Below are positions 11,571 to 20,181 of a DNA stretch of 51,871 nucleotides, in pieces. The notes beneath the pieces are model-generated. The model had not been told where the DNA came from and searched no databases. It saw only the letters and a program-made list of their open reading frames with translations. Within the stretch, counting starts at the first letter, position 1; every line of letters begins with the position of its first letter. Location: assembly GCF_029892515.1 (NCBI RefSeq), contig NZ_JARXVF010000015.1, positions 1-51,871 on the forward strand, written 5' to 3'. The DNA comes from Pseudaminobacter soli (ex Li et al. 2025) (GTDB lineage Bacteria; Pseudomonadota; Alphaproteobacteria; Rhizobiales; Rhizobiaceae). Made by a program: the position numbers and the translations under genes.

Positions 11571-13844
11571 TCAAAGCGGGATGGCGTGGTCGTCGGCAAA
11601 GGTCTGCAAGAGCGCGCGCATCGGCAGGTCTACGCGCGGCCCGCCGAGATTGTCCTCGAGGAACGCCTTGATCTCGTTCACCGGCAACTCGGTCAGCATC
11701 GCCTTCACCGGGCCGATCGCGGCCGGCGACATCGAGATGGCGCGGTAGCCGAGCCCGATCAGGGCCATGGCCGAAATCGGCTTGCCGGCAAGCTCGCCGC
11801 ACAGCGTCACCGGCGTATGGTTGCGCCGGCCGGCATCCGCGATGTGCTTCAGCACGCGCAGGAACGGCACCGACAGCGGATCGAACCGGTCCGCAAGCTG
11901 GGTGTTGCCCCGATCCGTCGCCATGACGAACTGGAACAGGTCGTTCGAGCCGACAGAGACGAAATCCACCGACTTCATCAGCTCGTCGATCTGCCACAGC
12001 AGCGAAGGCACCTCGACCATGGCGCCGACCTTGAGGCTGGTCGGCAACAGATGCGCAAAGCGGGAGAGATGGCGCACCTCGCGGTCGATGATTTCGCGCG
12101 CCTGCGCGATTTCGCCAAGCTCCGTCACCATAGGCAGCATCAGCTTGAGCTCGCGCCCGCCGGCCGCTTTCAGCAGCGCGCGAACCTGCGAGCGCAGCAG
12201 GCCAGGCCGGTCGAGCGTCAGGCGGATGGCGCGCCAGCCGAGTGCGGGGTTTTCCTCATGCGCGGTGTTCTTGAAGTAGGGCAGCACCTTGTCGCCACCG
12301 ATATCGATGGTGCGGAAGGTCACGGGCTTGCCCTCCGCAGCGTCGAGCACGTCTCGATATAGCCCCTCCTGCGCCTCGGCGCGTGGGAAGGTCGAAGCCA
12401 CCATGAACTGCAGCTCGGTGCGGAACAGGCCGATGCCGCCCGCGCCGGCTTCCGCCAGCTGCGGCAGGTCGACCATCAGCCCGGCATTGATCAGGAGGTC
12501 GACATGCACGCCGTCCTTGCTCTTGGAAGGCTTGGTGCGCAGCTCGCGATAAAGTTCCTGCCGGCGGGCGCGGAACCGCACCTTCTCGGCATAGGCAGCC
12601 TCGACATCCGCCTGCGGACGCAGGTGCAGCGTGCCGTCCTCGCCGTCGACGATGATGGCGTCGCCGTTTTCGGCCATCGACACCGCGCCCTTGGCCTGAC
12701 CGACCACCGGAATGCCCATGGCGCGCGCGACGATGACGACATGGCTGGTGGCCGCGCCGTCCTCAAGAACCAGGCCGCGCAGCTTGTCGCGCGGATAGTC
12801 GAGCATTTCGGCCGCGCCCATCGAGCGCGCGATGATGATCGCGTCCTTGGGCAGCATGGCAGCGACGTCTTCCGGCGCGCGGCCCATCAGCTGGCGCAGC
12901 AGCCGGTTGGCGAGATCGTCGAAATCGCTCATCCGCTCGCGCAGATAAGGATCGGTCATGTGGATCATGCGCGCGCGGGTGTCGCTCTGCACCTTTTCCA
13001 CGGCCGCTTCTGCCGTCAGGCCGTTGCGGATCGCCTCTTCCAGCCGGCGCACCCAGCCGCGGTCGTTGGCGAACATGCGGTAGGCTTCCAGCACCTCGCG
13101 GTGCTCGCCCTCGAAGGCCACTTCGCGGCGCTCCAGCATGTCGTCGATCGACAGCCTGAGCGAGCCGAGCGCCAGCTCGAGCCGGCGCAGTTCCTGCTCG
13201 CTGTTCTCGTTGAACAGGTTCGTCACCACGATGCGCGGCTCGTGCAGCACTACGTGGCCGAGCCCGACGCCATCGTTGAAGGCGTGACCCTTGATGGTCG
13301 CCGAACGCCGCAGGTCGAGCTCCAGGCCACCGTAGCGTGACAGCCGCGCCAGATCGCCGGTGGCGATCATCTCGGCGATCACCATGGCGGTGGTCTCCAG
13401 CGCCTCGACCTCCTCGTCGCGATAGTGGCGCTTGGTGCGGTTCTGCACGACCAGAACGCCCAGCGTGCGCCCTGCCCTCAACACCGGCACGCCGAGGAAG
13501 GCATGGTAGATCTCCTCGCCCGTTTCGGGGAGGTAGGCGAAGGCCGGGTGTTCCTGCGCGTTGGAAAGGTTGAGCGGTCTTGCGCTTGCGGCGATGGTGC
13601 CGACCAGGCCCTGGCCGAGCCGCAGCTGGGCAAGGTGGACCGATCCGGGATTGAGGCCTTCGGTGGCGTAGAGTTCGAGCACCGAGTCGGCGCGCAGCAC
13701 GTAGAGCGAGCAGACTTCCGCCACCATGTTCTGGGCAATGTCGCGCACGATACGGTCGAGCCGCTCCTGCGGCTCGAGCGGCTCTGCCATGAGCTCGCGG
13801 AGCCGTTTCAACAGAACGCGGGGACCGCCAGCCGTGTCACGCAT
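11571..13844 (-). CDS. ptsP: Phosphoenolpyruvate-protein phosphotransferase of the nitrogen PTS (GAF domain)
   Basis: Enzyme I(Ntr) passes phosphate from PEP to NPr and then EIIA(Ntr), a regulatory cascade that senses nitrogen and controls potassium uptake, transport and stress functions. An N-terminal GAF domain (about residues 15-155) is followed by the PTS enzyme I N-terminal domain, the mobile domain with the phosphorylated His (ATSHVVIVARAMGIPVV), and the PEP-binding TIM barrel (FRTIDIGGDKVLPYF and VGSNDLFQFVMATDRGN). The ATG at 13844 is chosen because TTGGAGCG precedes it; a GTG 15 codons upstream is also in frame. It lies 80 bp after lysC on the same strand, a common Rhizobiales arrangement. 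Confidence 0.95.
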   Translation of the reverse strand: MRDTAGGPRVLLKRLRELMAEPLEPQERLDRIVRDIAQNMVAEVCSLYVLRADSVLELYATEGLNPGSVHLAQLRLGQGLVGTIAASARPLNLSNAQEHPAFAYLPETGEEIYHAFLGVPVLRAGRTLGVLVVQNRTKRHYRDEEVEALETTAMVIAEMIATGDLARLSRYGGLELDLRRSATIKGHAFNDGVGLGHVVLHEPRIVVTNLFNENSEQELRRLELALGSLRLSIDDMLERREVAFEGEHREVLEAYRMFANDRGWVRRLEEAIRNGLTAEAAVEKVQSDTRARMIHMTDPYLRERMSDFDDLANRLLRQLMGRAPEDVAAMLPKDAIIIARSMGAAEMLDYPRDKLRGLVLEDGAATSHVVIVARAMGIPVVGQAKGAVSMAENGDAIIVDGEDGTLHLRPQADVEAAYAEKVRFRARRQELYRELRTKPSKSKDGVHVDLLINAGLMVDLPQLAEAGAGGIGLFRTELQFMVASTFPRAEAQEGLYRDVLDAAEGKPVTFRTIDIGGDKVLPYFKNTAHEENPALGWRAIRLTLDRPGLLRSQVRALLKAAGGRELKLMLPMVTELGEIAQAREIIDREVRHLSRFAHLLPTSLKVGAMVEVPSLLWQIDELMKSVDFVSVGSNDLFQFVMATDRGNTQLADRFDPLSVPFLRVLKHIADAGRRNHTPVTLCGELAGKPISAMALIGLGYRAISMSPAAIGPVKAMLTELPVNEIKAFLEDNLGGPRVDLPMRALLQTFADDHAIPL

Positions 13845-13924
13845 CAGGCGTCGCTCCAAAATATTGTTGGCCGGCGTGCATTGTGCCACACGCCGGTTAA
13901 CACGCGGGACGAAAAATCGTCTGT

Positions 13925-15178
13925 CTACTGCTTATCGAGCCCGTAGACGGAATGCAAAGTACGAACGGCGAGTTCAGTATAGGGGCCGTCGATCAGGATC
14001 GAGATCTTGATCTCGGAAGTGGTGATCGCACGGATGTTGATGCCCTTGTCGGCCAGCGCCTTGAAGGCGGTGGCGGCAACGCCAGCGTGGCTGCGCATGC
14101 CGATGCCGATGACCGACACCTTGGCCATGCCCTCGTCGTGCTGCACGGCGTCGAAGCCGATCTCGGAATTGATCTTCTCGAGCACGGCCAGCGCCTTGGA
14201 GACATCGCCCGACGGCACGGTGAAGGTCATGTCGGTCGACTTGCCGTCCTCGGAGATGTTCTGGACGATCATGTCGACATTGATGTTGGCTTCGGCCAAC
14301 GGACCGAAGATGCCGGCGGCGACGCCCGGCCGGTCGGCGACGCGGCGCAGCGAAATCTGGGCCTCATCCTTGGCGTAAGCGATTCCGGTGACGACCTGCT
14401 GTTCCACGATTTCTTCCTCGTCGCAAATAAGCGTTCCGGGCGGATTGTCGAAATCCCCCATTCCAGGCGCATTCGGGTCCTCGAAGGAGGAGCGCACGAA
14501 GGTGCGCACGCGGTGCACCATGGCAAGCTCGACCGAGCGCACCTGCAAGACCTTGGCGCCGAGCGAGGCCATTTCGAGCATTTCCTCGAAGGAGATCTTG
14601 CTCATGCGCCGCGCCTTGGGCTCGATGCGCGGGTCGGTAGTATAGACCCCGTCGACATCGGTGTAGATATCGCAGCGGTCGGCCTTCACGGCGGCGGCGA
14701 TCGCCACCGCGCTGGTGTCGGAGCCGCCGCGGCCGAGCGTGGCAATGCGGTTGTCGGGCCCAATGCCCTGGAAGCCGGCGATGACGGCGACCTGGCCCAT
14801 CTTGAAGCGCTCGACCAGGAACGAACCGTCGATATCGAGGATGCGGGCGGCGCCATGGGCATTGTCGGTGCGGATCGGGATCTGCCAGCCCTGCCAGGAG
14901 CGGGCGTCGACGCCGATGTTCTGCAAGGTAATTGCCAGTAGACCTGCGGTGACCTGCTCGCCCGAGGCGACCACGGCGTCATATTCGCGCGCGTCGTGCA
15001 TCGGCGAGGCTTCACGGGTCCAGGCAACCAGCTCGTTGGTCTTGCCGGACATGGCCGAAACGACCACGGCAACCTCGTGGCCGGCATCGACCTCGCGTTT
15101 GACATGGAGGGCCACATTGCGGATGCGGCTGATGTCGGCGACGGAAGTTCCGCCGAATTTCATCACAATACGCGCCAT
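13925..15178 (-). CDS. lysC: Aspartate kinase
   Basis: It phosphorylates L-aspartate, the first step to lysine, threonine, methionine and diaminopimelate. The 417 aa start with the kinase signature MARIVMKFGGTSVADISRI and contain the aspartate-binding and regulatory parts of the amino acid kinase fold (for example GFQGIG and GRGGSDTSAVAIA). Two C-terminal ACT domains follow (about residues 265-410), implying feedback inhibition. The longer open frame adds 56 residues that do not look like protein; the chosen ATG has AAGGG upstream. An internal start for a separate beta subunit, as in some other bacteria, was not evident. Confidence 0.95.
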   Translation of the reverse strand: MARIVMKFGGTSVADISRIRNVALHVKREVDAGHEVAVVVSAMSGKTNELVAWTREASPMHDAREYDAVVASGEQVTAGLLAITLQNIGVDARSWQGWQIPIRTDNAHGAARILDIDGSFLVERFKMGQVAVIAGFQGIGPDNRIATLGRGGSDTSAVAIAAAVKADRCDIYTDVDGVYTTDPRIEPKARRMSKISFEEMLEMASLGAKVLQVRSVELAMVHRVRTFVRSSFEDPNAPGMGDFDNPPGTLICDEEEIVEQQVVTGIAYAKDEAQISLRRVADRPGVAAGIFGPLAEANINVDMIVQNISEDGKSTDMTFTVPSGDVSKALAVLEKINSEIGFDAVQHDEGMAKVSVIGIGMRSHAGVAATAFKALADKGINIRAITTSEIKISILIDGPYTELAVRTLHSVYGLDKQ

Positions 15179-15457
15179 GGAAACCGGTCGCCCTTCACAC
15201 TGTCCCCAGGGCCTGTCACAGGCACCGGAAAATCCAAACGATAGCGCCGCGGAATCCGGGGCGCCAAGTCGCGGCCTCCATAGCCAAAAGCTCGCTGTTT
15301 CGCAAGTCGCGCATTGCCGCGGCCGATATGCGGCAAAGCATTGCACGGGCAGTCACCGCAGCGCCCGTCACCTCCCCCGCAAAGGCGCGTTTCATGTCGG
15401 AACCCGCGGCGCTAAATCGTCTTTCAAAGGTTCGAGATCAGATAGGGAGCAAACGCG

Positions 15458-15844
15458 ATGGAACACCCGGTCGTGCATTTCGAAATCATCGGCAAGAACC
15501 CGGCCAGGCTGCGCATTTACTATGGCAATCTGTTCGGCTGGCAGTTCGATACCAGTTCGCTCGTTGCCGAGGCGATTTCCGAACCGTCGGACTACGGTTT
15601 CATCCAGCGCATCGCCACCAGCGACGGCGCCGGCATTGCCGGCGGGATCGGCGGTGGCAGCGGCTATGAAGGCCATGTGATCTTCTATGTCGGCGTGCCC
15701 GATGTCGAAGCTGCGCTGCAGAGGGCCGAAAGCCTTGGCGGCACGCGCCGCCTGGGTCCGATCCGCTCGCCCAACGGCACTCTTGTGGTTGGTCACTTTG
15801 AGGACCCCGAAGGACACTTGATCGGGGTCGCCGGCCCGGCCTGA
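15458..15844 (+). CDS. VOC superfamily protein (glyoxalase/bleomycin resistance fold)
   Basis: A 128-aa single vicinal oxygen chelate domain. The two paired beta-alpha-beta-beta-beta units can be traced: VVHFEIIGKNPARLRIYYGNLFGW begins the first and HVIFYVGVPDVEAALQRAESLGG the second, ending in EDPEGHLIGV. The HFEI His and the late Glu in FEDPEGH are in the usual metal-ligand positions. Members act as glyoxalases, dioxygenases or resistance proteins, and the substrate cannot be named here. AGGGAG precedes the ATG. It is divergent from lysC. Confidence 0.8.
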   Translation: MEHPVVHFEIIGKNPARLRIYYGNLFGWQFDTSSLVAEAISEPSDYGFIQRIATSDGAGIAGGIGGGSGYEGHVIFYVGVPDVEAALQRAESLGGTRRLGPIRSPNGTLVVGHFEDPEGHLIGVAGPA

Positions 15845-15864
15845 TCGGGCAATACCCGCCGCCA

Positions 15865-15965
15865 CCACTTCGTCATCCTCGTTGCGCCGGCCCGCCCCAC
15901 TTCGTCATCCTCGGGCCGGAGCATGAGCGCAGCGAAGTGCGCAGGACCCGGGGATCCATGCCGGT
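15865..15965. repeat. Repeat-like palindromic intergenic element with a 17-bp direct repeat
   Basis: CCACTTCGTCATCCTCG occurs twice, at 15865-15881 and 15897-15913. The second copy opens a stretch running through GGGCCGGAG, GCGCAGCGAAG and ACCCGGGGATCCATG. Phrases of this kind (TCATCCTCGGGC, ACCCGGGGATCCATG) are familiar from dispersed intergenic repeats of rhizobial genomes. Only the direct repeat is demonstrated inside this window; that the element is dispersed is recalled knowledge. Confidence 0.5.
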
Positions 15966-16302
15966 CGATTGAAGCTGCCACGGCGGCGCAGACACTGCCG
16001 CCCCCGATCGCAACACGGTTTGTGGATGAATTCACGGCACTGCCTGCGCCAACCATTTGAAATCATTGATCCGCAAACAAAACCGCAGCCTCTTTCATCC
16101 CCCACTTTCCCACCTCCCGCATAATCACGCGCATCGGCCTCAGCGGGAACACGGGTCATGAACCGGATGAGCGTGGAGGGCGACGATGTCCGGGCTGGTG
16201 GCGCTAACGGTGGCGCTGCTGGGCGATGAGCCCCCAAGTCCGGGCCTAGGGAGCGGCTGGCCGCGCGAATGCGGAGGCGAACGAACCGGGCAAGCGCATC
16301 GA

Positions 16303-16361
16303 ACGGGCGGTCGTGGAGACCGCAGATACTACTTAGATGAGCGCGTTTCCCGACCGCCCGT
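16303..16361. repeat. 11-bp inverted repeat enclosing a 37-nt loop
   Basis: ACGGGCGGTCG (16303-16313) and CGACCGCCCGT (16351-16361) are exact complements. They lie inside a gene-free stretch, and no open frame around them resembles a known protein. It could be a structured RNA, a mobile-element end or a remnant repeat. Confidence 0.4.
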
Positions 16362-16421
16362 CTTCCCAGGTTCTTTGAAATGGCCAGACGGTGAAAACCG
16401 GGCGTGGCGATGAATAGGTGC

Positions 16422-16552
16422 GTCCTTCGAGACGGCGCTTCGCGCCTCCTCAGGATGAGGAAGGCCGGCGCCACCGCAACCCCGGGAGGCGGGTGCCTCA
16501 TGGTGAGGTGTGAGCCCGCAGGGCGAGCCTCGAACCACGAGGGCGGGCTGAA
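16422..16552. repeat. Repeat-like element of the CCTCAGGATGAGG / CCTCATGGTGAGG type
   Basis: The stretch contains the short palindromes CCTCAGGATGAGG and CCTCATGGTGAGG, opens with CCTTCGAGACG and closes with CCTCGAACCACGAGGG. I recall very similar arrangements as dispersed intergenic repeats in Rhizobiales. Within this window the internal palindromes are visible directly, but copy number elsewhere cannot be judged. Confidence 0.5.
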
Positions 16553-16671
16553 ACGCGCGACTATTCCTGCCCCAGGAAAGCCGGGCGGCCGCCACAAAGC
16601 ACCCCGCAAAAAATGGTGCCTTGACAATCCGCGTCGCACCGCCGACTTCCTTGGAGTGAAGGAGACGAGAC

Positions 16672-17424
16672 ATGCCCGAAGCAACACGATCGACGATCGA
16701 CACCGCAGAGGTGGAACGCTTTTCGGCCCTCGCCGCCGAATGGTGGAACCCCAACGGAAAATTCCGCCCGCTGCACAAGTTCAACCCCGTGCGGCTGGCC
16801 TATGTGCGCGACCAGGTGGCCGCGCGTTTTGGCCGTGATTCGCATCAGGCGCGCCCGTTCGAGGGCCTGCGCATCCTCGACATCGGCTGCGGCGGCGGCC
16901 TATTGTGCGAACCGATGGCCCGGCTGGGCGCCGAGGTCGTGGGCGCCGACGCCTCCGAGACCAATATCGAGGTGGCCAAGCTGCACGCGGCCGAATCCGG
17001 CGTGAAGGTGGACTATCGCGCCACCACGGCCGAGGCGCTGGCCGACGCCGGCGAGAAATTCGACGTCGTGCTCAACATGGAAGTGATCGAGCACGTTTCG
17101 GACCCGCAGCTCTACATCACCAAATGCAGCGAGCTGGTGAAGCCGGACGGCATCATGTTCGTGGCCACCATCAACCGCACGCTGAAGGCGCTGGGCCTGG
17201 CCATTTTGGGCGCCGAATATGTCCTGCGCTGGCTCCCGCGCGGCACGCACCAATACAGCAAGCTGGTGCGGCCCGAGGAACTGGAGCAGTACTTGTCCAA
17301 TGCCGGCATGATGATCATCGACCGCGCCGGCGTCTCCTACAACCCGCTTGCCGACCGCTGGCAGCGCTCCAGGGACATGGACGTCAACTACATGGTGCTG
17401 ACGGAAAAGCGGCGGGTTGCCTGA
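16672..17424 (+). CDS. ubiG: Ubiquinone biosynthesis O-methyltransferase UbiG
   Basis: It carries out both O-methylations of the ubiquinone ring (2-polyprenyl-6-hydroxyphenol and 3-demethylubiquinol) with S-adenosylmethionine. At 250 aa it has the family length. Diagnostic parts are [26 protein letters not shown] at the start, motif [31 protein letters not shown], and [20 protein letters not shown] followed by [10 protein letters not shown], the membrane-contact region of UbiG. GAAGGAGACGAGAC upstream of the ATG is a strong ribosome binding site. The gene stands alone and converges on the EamA gene. Confidence 0.97.
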   Translation: MPEATRSTIDTAEVERFSALAAEWWNPNGKFRPLHKFNPVRLAYVRDQVAARFGRDSHQARPFEGLRILDIGCGGGLLCEPMARLGAEVVGADASETNIEVAKLHAAESGVKVDYRATTAEALADAGEKFDVVLNMEVIEHVSDPQLYITKCSELVKPDGIMFVATINRTLKALGLAILGAEYVLRWLPRGTHQYSKLVRPEELEQYLSNAGMMIIDRAGVSYNPLADRWQRSRDMDVNYMVLTEKRRVA

Positions 17425-17439
17425 CAGGTTCCGGCTACG

Positions 17440-18330
17440 TTAGGCCGCCCGCAACTGCGCTTTGGTGGTCATGACCAGCCCGATGGAGATCAGCACCGCT
17501 CCAAGCCAGGTTTCGAGCCGGTAGCTTTCGCCCAGGAACAGCATGCCGGAGATCAGGCCGATTGCCGCGGCGACATAGCCGATCTGACTGAGATAGACCG
17601 GCCCGCCCACCGCCTGCAGGCGGAAGAAGACGGCAAACATCGCCGACGAGACGATCACCTGCGCCACGACCAGCCAGGGCACGACGGCGAGCGGGGCGAA
17701 AAGACCGCTGCCGGCGCTGGACGCGGCCGCTACGAAAAGCATCACCGCCGCCGCAAGATGGCTCCCCGCAGCAAGCTGGATCGGCCCGCTGCCCTTCGGC
17801 CAGTCCACCGTGCGATAGACATTGCCGACCGCCAGGCTGACCGGGATGAGCAGGCCGGCGGCAACCCAGATCGGGTCGGCGGGCTGGCTCGCCTCCCCGC
17901 GCGTCGTGGCGACCACCAGCGCCCCGACGAAGCCGACGCCGATGCCGGCAAGGCCCAGCATGCTCGGCCGGCGCAGTTTCAGCATCAGCGAAAACGCCAG
18001 CGTGAACAGCGGCGACATGGTGAACATGATGCCGGTGAAGCCGACGCCGAGATGCGGGATGGAAGCGAAGAGCAAGAGGTTCGGGATCGCATAGGACACC
18101 GCCGCCACCACGACGAAATAGCGAAGCTTGCGTCGGTCCAGCCCGAGGCTGCCGCCGTTCATCAGCAGCGCCGACAACAGCACCGCGCCCGCGCCGAAGG
18201 AAATGACAAAAGCCCAGATGGCCGGCGGAATCCCGGCCGCCGTCGCCAGTTTGCCGAACGGCAGGGTGAGACCCAGCAACAAGCCGTTGACGAGCAGGAG
18301 GCCGATGGCCGAGTTCCACAGAGCTTTCAT
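17440..18330 (-). CDS. EamA/DMT family transporter
   Basis: A 10-helix inner-membrane transporter of the drug/metabolite superfamily. The 296 aa consist of two EamA repeats of about five helices each, starting GLLLVNGLLLGLTLPFGKLA and, in the second half, IWVAAGLLIPVSLAVGNVY. Glu in SGMLFLGESYRLETWLGA matches the conserved end of EamA repeats. Substrate is unknown; relatives export amino acids or nucleobase precursors. AGGGACG precedes the ATG. It interrupts the otherwise conserved ubiG to DUF1178 spacing, so it may be an accessory gene. Confidence 0.85.
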   Translation of the reverse strand: MKALWNSAIGLLLVNGLLLGLTLPFGKLATAAGIPPAIWAFVISFGAGAVLLSALLMNGGSLGLDRRKLRYFVVVAAVSYAIPNLLLFASIPHLGVGFTGIMFTMSPLFTLAFSLMLKLRRPSMLGLAGIGVGFVGALVVATTRGEASQPADPIWVAAGLLIPVSLAVGNVYRTVDWPKGSGPIQLAAGSHLAAAVMLFVAAASSAGSGLFAPLAVVPWLVVAQVIVSSAMFAVFFRLQAVGGPVYLSQIGYVAAAIGLISGMLFLGESYRLETWLGAVLISIGLVMTTKAQLRAA

Positions 18331-18466
18331 CGCGCGTCCCTAATCAATTTGAGCGCGATCTGACGGGAAAAACGGCAGAGACGAATGCGCCAGAAGGCGG
18401 GAATGTGAGGGGCAACGAAAGTGGCCCGCCCGGAACCCGAGGTCGGGCAAGCCAGCCGGCATGAGC

Positions 18467-18892
18467 TCAGTTGCGGTCGTCCGGGAAGACCGGCAGCGGC
18501 ATGAAGTCCACGCCGTCGTCGGCAAGGCTCTTGGCCTCCTCCGGCGTTGCCTCGCCATAGATGCCGCGCGCCTCGGTCTCGCCGAAATGAATCTTTCGCG
18601 CCTCTTCGGCGAACTTCTCGCCGACATAGTCCGCATTCTCGCGGACCTTTTCCGACAGCGCCTTGAGCTGCGCCAACGCCTCGCGCTGCTGCGCATTTAC
18701 GGCAAGCGCGATCTTCTCCTGCTTGCGGCTGGTGGAAACGGCAGGCGCCATCAGCGCCTTTTCGATCCTGTGCGAGCCGCAAACCGGGCAGCCGACGAGC
18801 TTGCGCTTCTTCTGCGCCTCGAAATCGTCATTGCTGCGGAACCACCCTTCGAACTCGTGGGCGCTCTCGCAGGTAAGCGAAAAACTGATCAA
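18467..18892 (-). CDS. DUF1178 family protein
   Basis: A 141-aa cytoplasmic protein of unknown function, found across alpha- and betaproteobacteria. It opens with MISFSLTCESAHEFEGWFRS and has CPVCGS at residues 35-40; with the N-terminal Cys8 these suggest a zinc site, though a full four-Cys set is not visible. The rest is helical and charged. Its ATG overlaps the TGA of the nitrilase gene (ATGA), so the two are translationally coupled, and the grxC-nit-DUF1178 order suggests a shared role in redox or amide metabolism. Confidence 0.9.
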   Translation of the reverse strand: MISFSLTCESAHEFEGWFRSNDDFEAQKKRKLVGCPVCGSHRIEKALMAPAVSTSRKQEKIALAVNAQQREALAQLKALSEKVRENADYVGEKFAEEARKIHFGETEARGIYGEATPEEAKSLADDGVDFMPLPVFPDDRN

Positions 18893-19758
18893 GACGCGGC
18901 TCCCCGCAGCGGCTCTCCCTCGCCCGCCGTCACGGAACTGACGGAGAACTCGCGTGCATTCTTCAGATTGGGGATCTTGCCGCGCGCGGCGGCCGACAGC
19001 GAGGTGTCGATCTCGGCGACGATCACGCCCGGCTCTTCATGGTCGGCCTCGGCGAGGACCCTGCCCCACGGATCGACGATGATCGAATGGCCATAGGTCT
19101 CGCGGCCGTCTTCGTGCTTGCCGCCTTGCGCGGCTGAGATCATGTAGGCGCCGTTCTCGATGGCGCGGGCGCGCTGCAGCACATGCCAATGCGCCTCGCC
19201 GGTCTGGCGCGTGAAGGCGGCCGGAGCGGTGATCACATTGGCACCGGCCAGGGCCTCGGCACGGAAGAGCTGCGGGAAGCGCACGTCGTAGCAGATGCCA
19301 AAGCCCAGCTTTGCGAACGGCAGGTCGGCGACGACCGCCTGCGTGCCCGGCTCATAGGCGGAGGATTCGCGCCAGCTCTCGCCATTGTCGAGATCGACGT
19401 CGAACATATGGATCTTGTCGTAGGTGGCAACGGTCTTGCCTTCGGGCGAAAGCAGCAGCGCCCGGTTGGCCAGCTTGCCGTCCTCGCGCACGATCGCGGT
19501 GGAGCCGACATGAATGTAGATGCCAAGTTCGCGCGCAAGCCGCGCGGCGGTTGCGGCGATGAGATCCTTGTCCTCTGTGGTGAAGGCCGCCTCCCGGGCT
19601 TCGGCGTCGCGCACCATTGCCCCGGTCATTTCCGGCGACTGCACATAGGTCGCGCCCTTGGCGGCCGCCTCTCGCACCAGTGCCTCGAACGTCTCGGCAT
19701 TCTTCTTCGGATCGGTGCCCGACCGCATCTGGATTGCGGCTGCCTTGAATTTGCTCAT
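18889..19758 (-). CDS. Carbon-nitrogen hydrolase (Nit family, omega-amidase or deaminated-glutathione amidase type)
   Basis: A cytoplasmic amidase of the nitrilase superfamily. The Glu-Lys-Cys triad is complete: Glu43 in SPEMTG, Lys115 in YDKIHMFDVD and Cys156 in GFGICYDVRFP. At 289 aa the length is normal. Closest by motif are Nit1/Nit2 proteins, which remove amide groups from deaminated glutathione or from alpha-ketoglutaramate, in effect metabolite repair. The location 24 bp after a glutaredoxin gene makes a glutathione link attractive but unproven. GAGGAGACGATC precedes the ATG. Confidence 0.9.
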   Translation of the reverse strand: MSKFKAAAIQMRSGTDPKKNAETFEALVREAAAKGATYVQSPEMTGAMVRDAEAREAAFTTEDKDLIAATAARLARELGIYIHVGSTAIVREDGKLANRALLLSPEGKTVATYDKIHMFDVDLDNGESWRESSAYEPGTQAVVADLPFAKLGFGICYDVRFPQLFRAEALAGANVITAPAAFTRQTGEAHWHVLQRARAIENGAYMISAAQGGKHEDGRETYGHSIIVDPWGRVLAEADHEEPGVIVAEIDTSLSAAARGKIPNLKNAREFSVSSVTAGEGEPLRGAAS

Positions 19759-19782
19759 GATCGTCTCCTCGGGGATCGGCGC

Positions 19783-20049
19783 TTATGCCAGCGTTCCGGT
19801 GGCAAGCAGGCTGTCGAGCCGCCCCTGCGCATCCAGGTCATGCAGATCGTCGCAGCCGCCGACATGGAAGCTACCGACAAAAATCTGCGGGAAGGTAAAC
19901 CGGCCCGAGCGCTCGATCATTTCCTGCCGCAGTTCCGGCGCGGAGGTCGCATCGCGCTCGTCAAAGGCGACACCCTTCTTTTCGAGCAAACGCTTGGCGG
20001 CGCTGCAATAGCCGCACATGGCACGGGTATAGATCGTTACATCGACCAT
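19783..20049 (-). CDS. grxC: Glutaredoxin 3
   Basis: An 88-aa glutathione-dependent disulfide oxidoreductase. The dithiol active site is CGYC (Cys12, Cys15) in TIYTRAMCGYCSAAKRLL, and the glutathione-binding TFPQIFVGSFHVGGCDDL loop with its cis-Pro is present. The ATG at 20049 (or the ATG directly before it at 20052) is chosen over the longer frame because GGGAA lies upstream and the extra residues do not belong to the fold. It heads the grxC-nit-DUF1178 set. Confidence 0.93.
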   Translation of the reverse strand: MVDVTIYTRAMCGYCSAAKRLLEKKGVAFDERDATSAPELRQEMIERSGRFTFPQIFVGSFHVGGCDDLHDLDAQGRLDSLLATGTLA

Positions 20050-20127
20050 CATCAACGTTCCCGGCGCATTCCGTCCTGTTCGAGGGTTCCCTCCGATCAA
20101 GCGAAAATGCGCAAACAAATCAAGCCA

Positions 20128-20170
20128 CCGGCGCGCGACATGCCCTGAAAGGGAGCATCCCGCGCGCCGG
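20128..20170 (-). terminator. Long GC-rich hairpin after comF
   Basis: A 10-bp perfect stem CCGGCGCGCG/CGCGCGCCGG encloses a second, imperfect stem (ATGCCCT against AGGGAGCAT). It sits directly past the comF stop. On the minus strand it is followed by GATTTGTTTG, a poor T-run. Probably a terminator separating comF from grxC. Confidence 0.55.
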
Positions 20171-20181
20171 CTATCGAGAGT

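Larger units (their letters stand above)
15845..16671. other. 827-bp gene-free region upstream of ubiG
   Basis: No open frame here has both a ribosome binding site and recognisable sequence. The long minus-strand frames (for example 15905-16687) are rich in Arg, Ala and Pro as expected of non-coding GC-rich DNA. It holds three repeat-like modules listed separately, plus the promoter region of ubiG. Confidence 0.6.

Noticed and set aside
15905-16687. 260-codon minus-strand frame across the gene-free region before ubiG
   Set aside because: No ribosome binding site or family resemblance, and it runs through repeat-like palindromes.
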